Source: Heterodera schachtii
Taxonomy: Eukaryota; Nematoda; Chromadorea; Rhabditida; Heteroderidae
Direction of reading: 5' to 3'
DNA: 64,000 nucleotides
Assembly (NCBI GenBank): GCA_023374025.1
Contig: SIJG01000064.1
Span: 705,943 to 769,942, forward strand
Under the pieces are notes generated by a model that saw only the letters and a list, made by a program, of their open reading frames with translations, was not told the DNA's origin and ran no database searches. Below are positions 63,301 to 64,000 of this stretch, piece after piece. A program made the translations under genes and the position numbers. Every line of letters starts with the position of its first letter. Positions within the stretch are counted from its first letter, which is position 1.

Positions 63301-64000
63301 GTTCCGTTTCGCTCTTGGCCATTGCCTTGGCCAATTTTCTCGAATGCAGCTGACTTTTCGTCTCCTCAATCTCTGCCCAAAAATTTGTGCCGTTTTCCGC
63401 ACAAAATCCGTCCATTAAGGCCACAATTTGCTTCAGCAGCCAATGCAATTTGGCCATCAATTTGCTCCTCTCGCTTCTGCTAATTACCTTGCTTAATTCG
63501 AACATTTTCAGCTTTTCCCATTGCTTTTCAATTTCCAATTTTTCGTTTTTGCCAATTATTTTCAATTCCTCCAAAGTGCCAAAAAGTCCAATCCGATGCG
63601 AAATTTCGTTGGCATAAACTCCAAAATGGAGCGTCCAACTCAAAGTTTTGACTGTTAAAGCATCGTTTTTCTCCCCATTTTCCCAACTTTCTTTGCTTAC
63701 TGCCCAAAACAGTTCGCCATATTTCAAACTCAGCAAATTATCGTCTGAAAAATGCCCAATTTTCAGATGAAGCAATTCATTTTGGTCTAATTTGTCCTCT
63801 TCTTCCGAATTTTCTTCACTTTTTGTTTCCCAATTTGCCATTTCGTGTTCATTTCTGTTCGGCACTTTGCCATCAAATTTTGGCATTTTGCCATTGCAAT
63901 TTTCTTCTTCTTCTTTTCTTCTGATTCGTAGTTCGCTTTTCTCTCACTTTTTAATTCGTTTAAATTTGTCTTCAAATTGTCTTTTACTTTTGAGCTCAGT
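60368..64000 (-). CDS. Gene B: partial paralogue of gene A2, runs off right edge, frameshifted
   Basis: Exons on the minus strand are >64000-63154, 63075-62771, 62707-62516, 62445-62142, 61993-61847, 61793-61656, 61588-61450, 61401-61163, 61098-61019, 60854-60652 and 60584-60368, with phases matching gene A2. The 5' part is outside the window. Compared with A2, one exon is represented twice (62445-62142 and 61993-61847, both aligning to A2 exon 11). The last exons are diverged but homologous (HFLLVVCSAPQININRF; LVGIKFFSPDAILK). Introns after 63154, 61847 and 60652 have GC donors. Near 63915 the first exon has one T fewer than A2, which shifts the frame upstream of MPKFDGKVPN. This is either a pseudogenising deletion or a homopolymer error. 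Function unknown. Confidence 0.65.
61161..61797. repeat. Duplicated block 1, copy in gene B
   Basis: 637 bp nearly identical to 32187-32823, including two introns. The differences I see are at 61424 (g for t), 61645 (g for t) and 61764 (c for t). Confidence 0.9.
62501..64000. repeat. Duplicated block 2, copy in gene B
   Basis: 1,500 bp matching 33305-34804 with scattered substitutions, one extra base in the intron near 62719 and one missing T near 63915. It continues beyond the window. Confidence 0.9.

Overview
The window looks like nuclear DNA of a nematode, most likely a plant-parasitic tylenchid of the cyst-nematode type (Heterodera/Globodera). Genes are dense and intron-rich (most introns 40-100 bp) and the DNA is AT-rich. 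The families are nematode-like: an srsx-like chemoreceptor, a CPG4-like secreted protein, a nuclear hormone receptor, a UDP-glucuronosyltransferase and a NAB/mab-10 homologue. An F-box gene resembles a family I know from cyst nematodes. About 15 of roughly 115 modelled introns use a GC donor, an excess reported for potato cyst nematodes. The species is inference. All exon models were assembled by hand from splice signals; in almost every multi-exon gene the exon lengths close in frame.

Layout. 1-0.5 kb: 3' part of a secreted repeat protein (-). 1.8-3.1 kb: srsx-like GPCR (+). 3.5-6.5 kb: N-acetylglucosamine-6-phosphate deacetylase (+) with a hAT-like element in intron 1. 6.7-9.2 kb: an inverted pair of identical tRNA-Cys genes, a CPG4-like gene (-) and tRNA-Pro (-). 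9.7-13.4 kb: a small secreted peptide and a Gln-rich secreted protein (+). 13.5-16.7 kb: NAB co-repressor (-). 16.7-21.4 kb: gene-poor, with G/C homopolymers, tRNA-like relics and a hAT-like element. 21.4-25.0 kb: nuclear hormone receptor (-). 25.6-27.8 kb: UGT (-). 29.8-30.4 kb: Gly/Tyr-rich peptide precursor (+).

31.4-39.6 kb holds a 17-exon gene for an unrecognised protein of about 1,900 residues (gene A2), preceded by a 5'-truncated relative (A1). A second copy (gene B) runs off the right edge from 60.4 kb. Two blocks of the copies are nearly identical in exons and introns, but the stretch between them is diverged, as expected from gene conversion. Between the copies lie a mucin-like gene (40.4-45.1 kb, -), an F-box gene (45.9-48.2 kb, -), a four-helix membrane protein gene (50.0-52.5 kb, +) and a secreted Fax/CDR-type GST-fold gene (55.2-59.4 kb, -).

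Transposon content is the other theme. Five hAT-like non-autonomous elements show 8-bp target duplications and TIRs beginning YAGGG, each with its own internally repeated short word. Two foldback elements have 9-bp duplications, and one inverted-repeat element encloses nematode telomere-like GCCTAA words. I see no CRISPR, operon, rRNA or viral gene. Apart from the duplicated A/B family the genes do not form one pathway.
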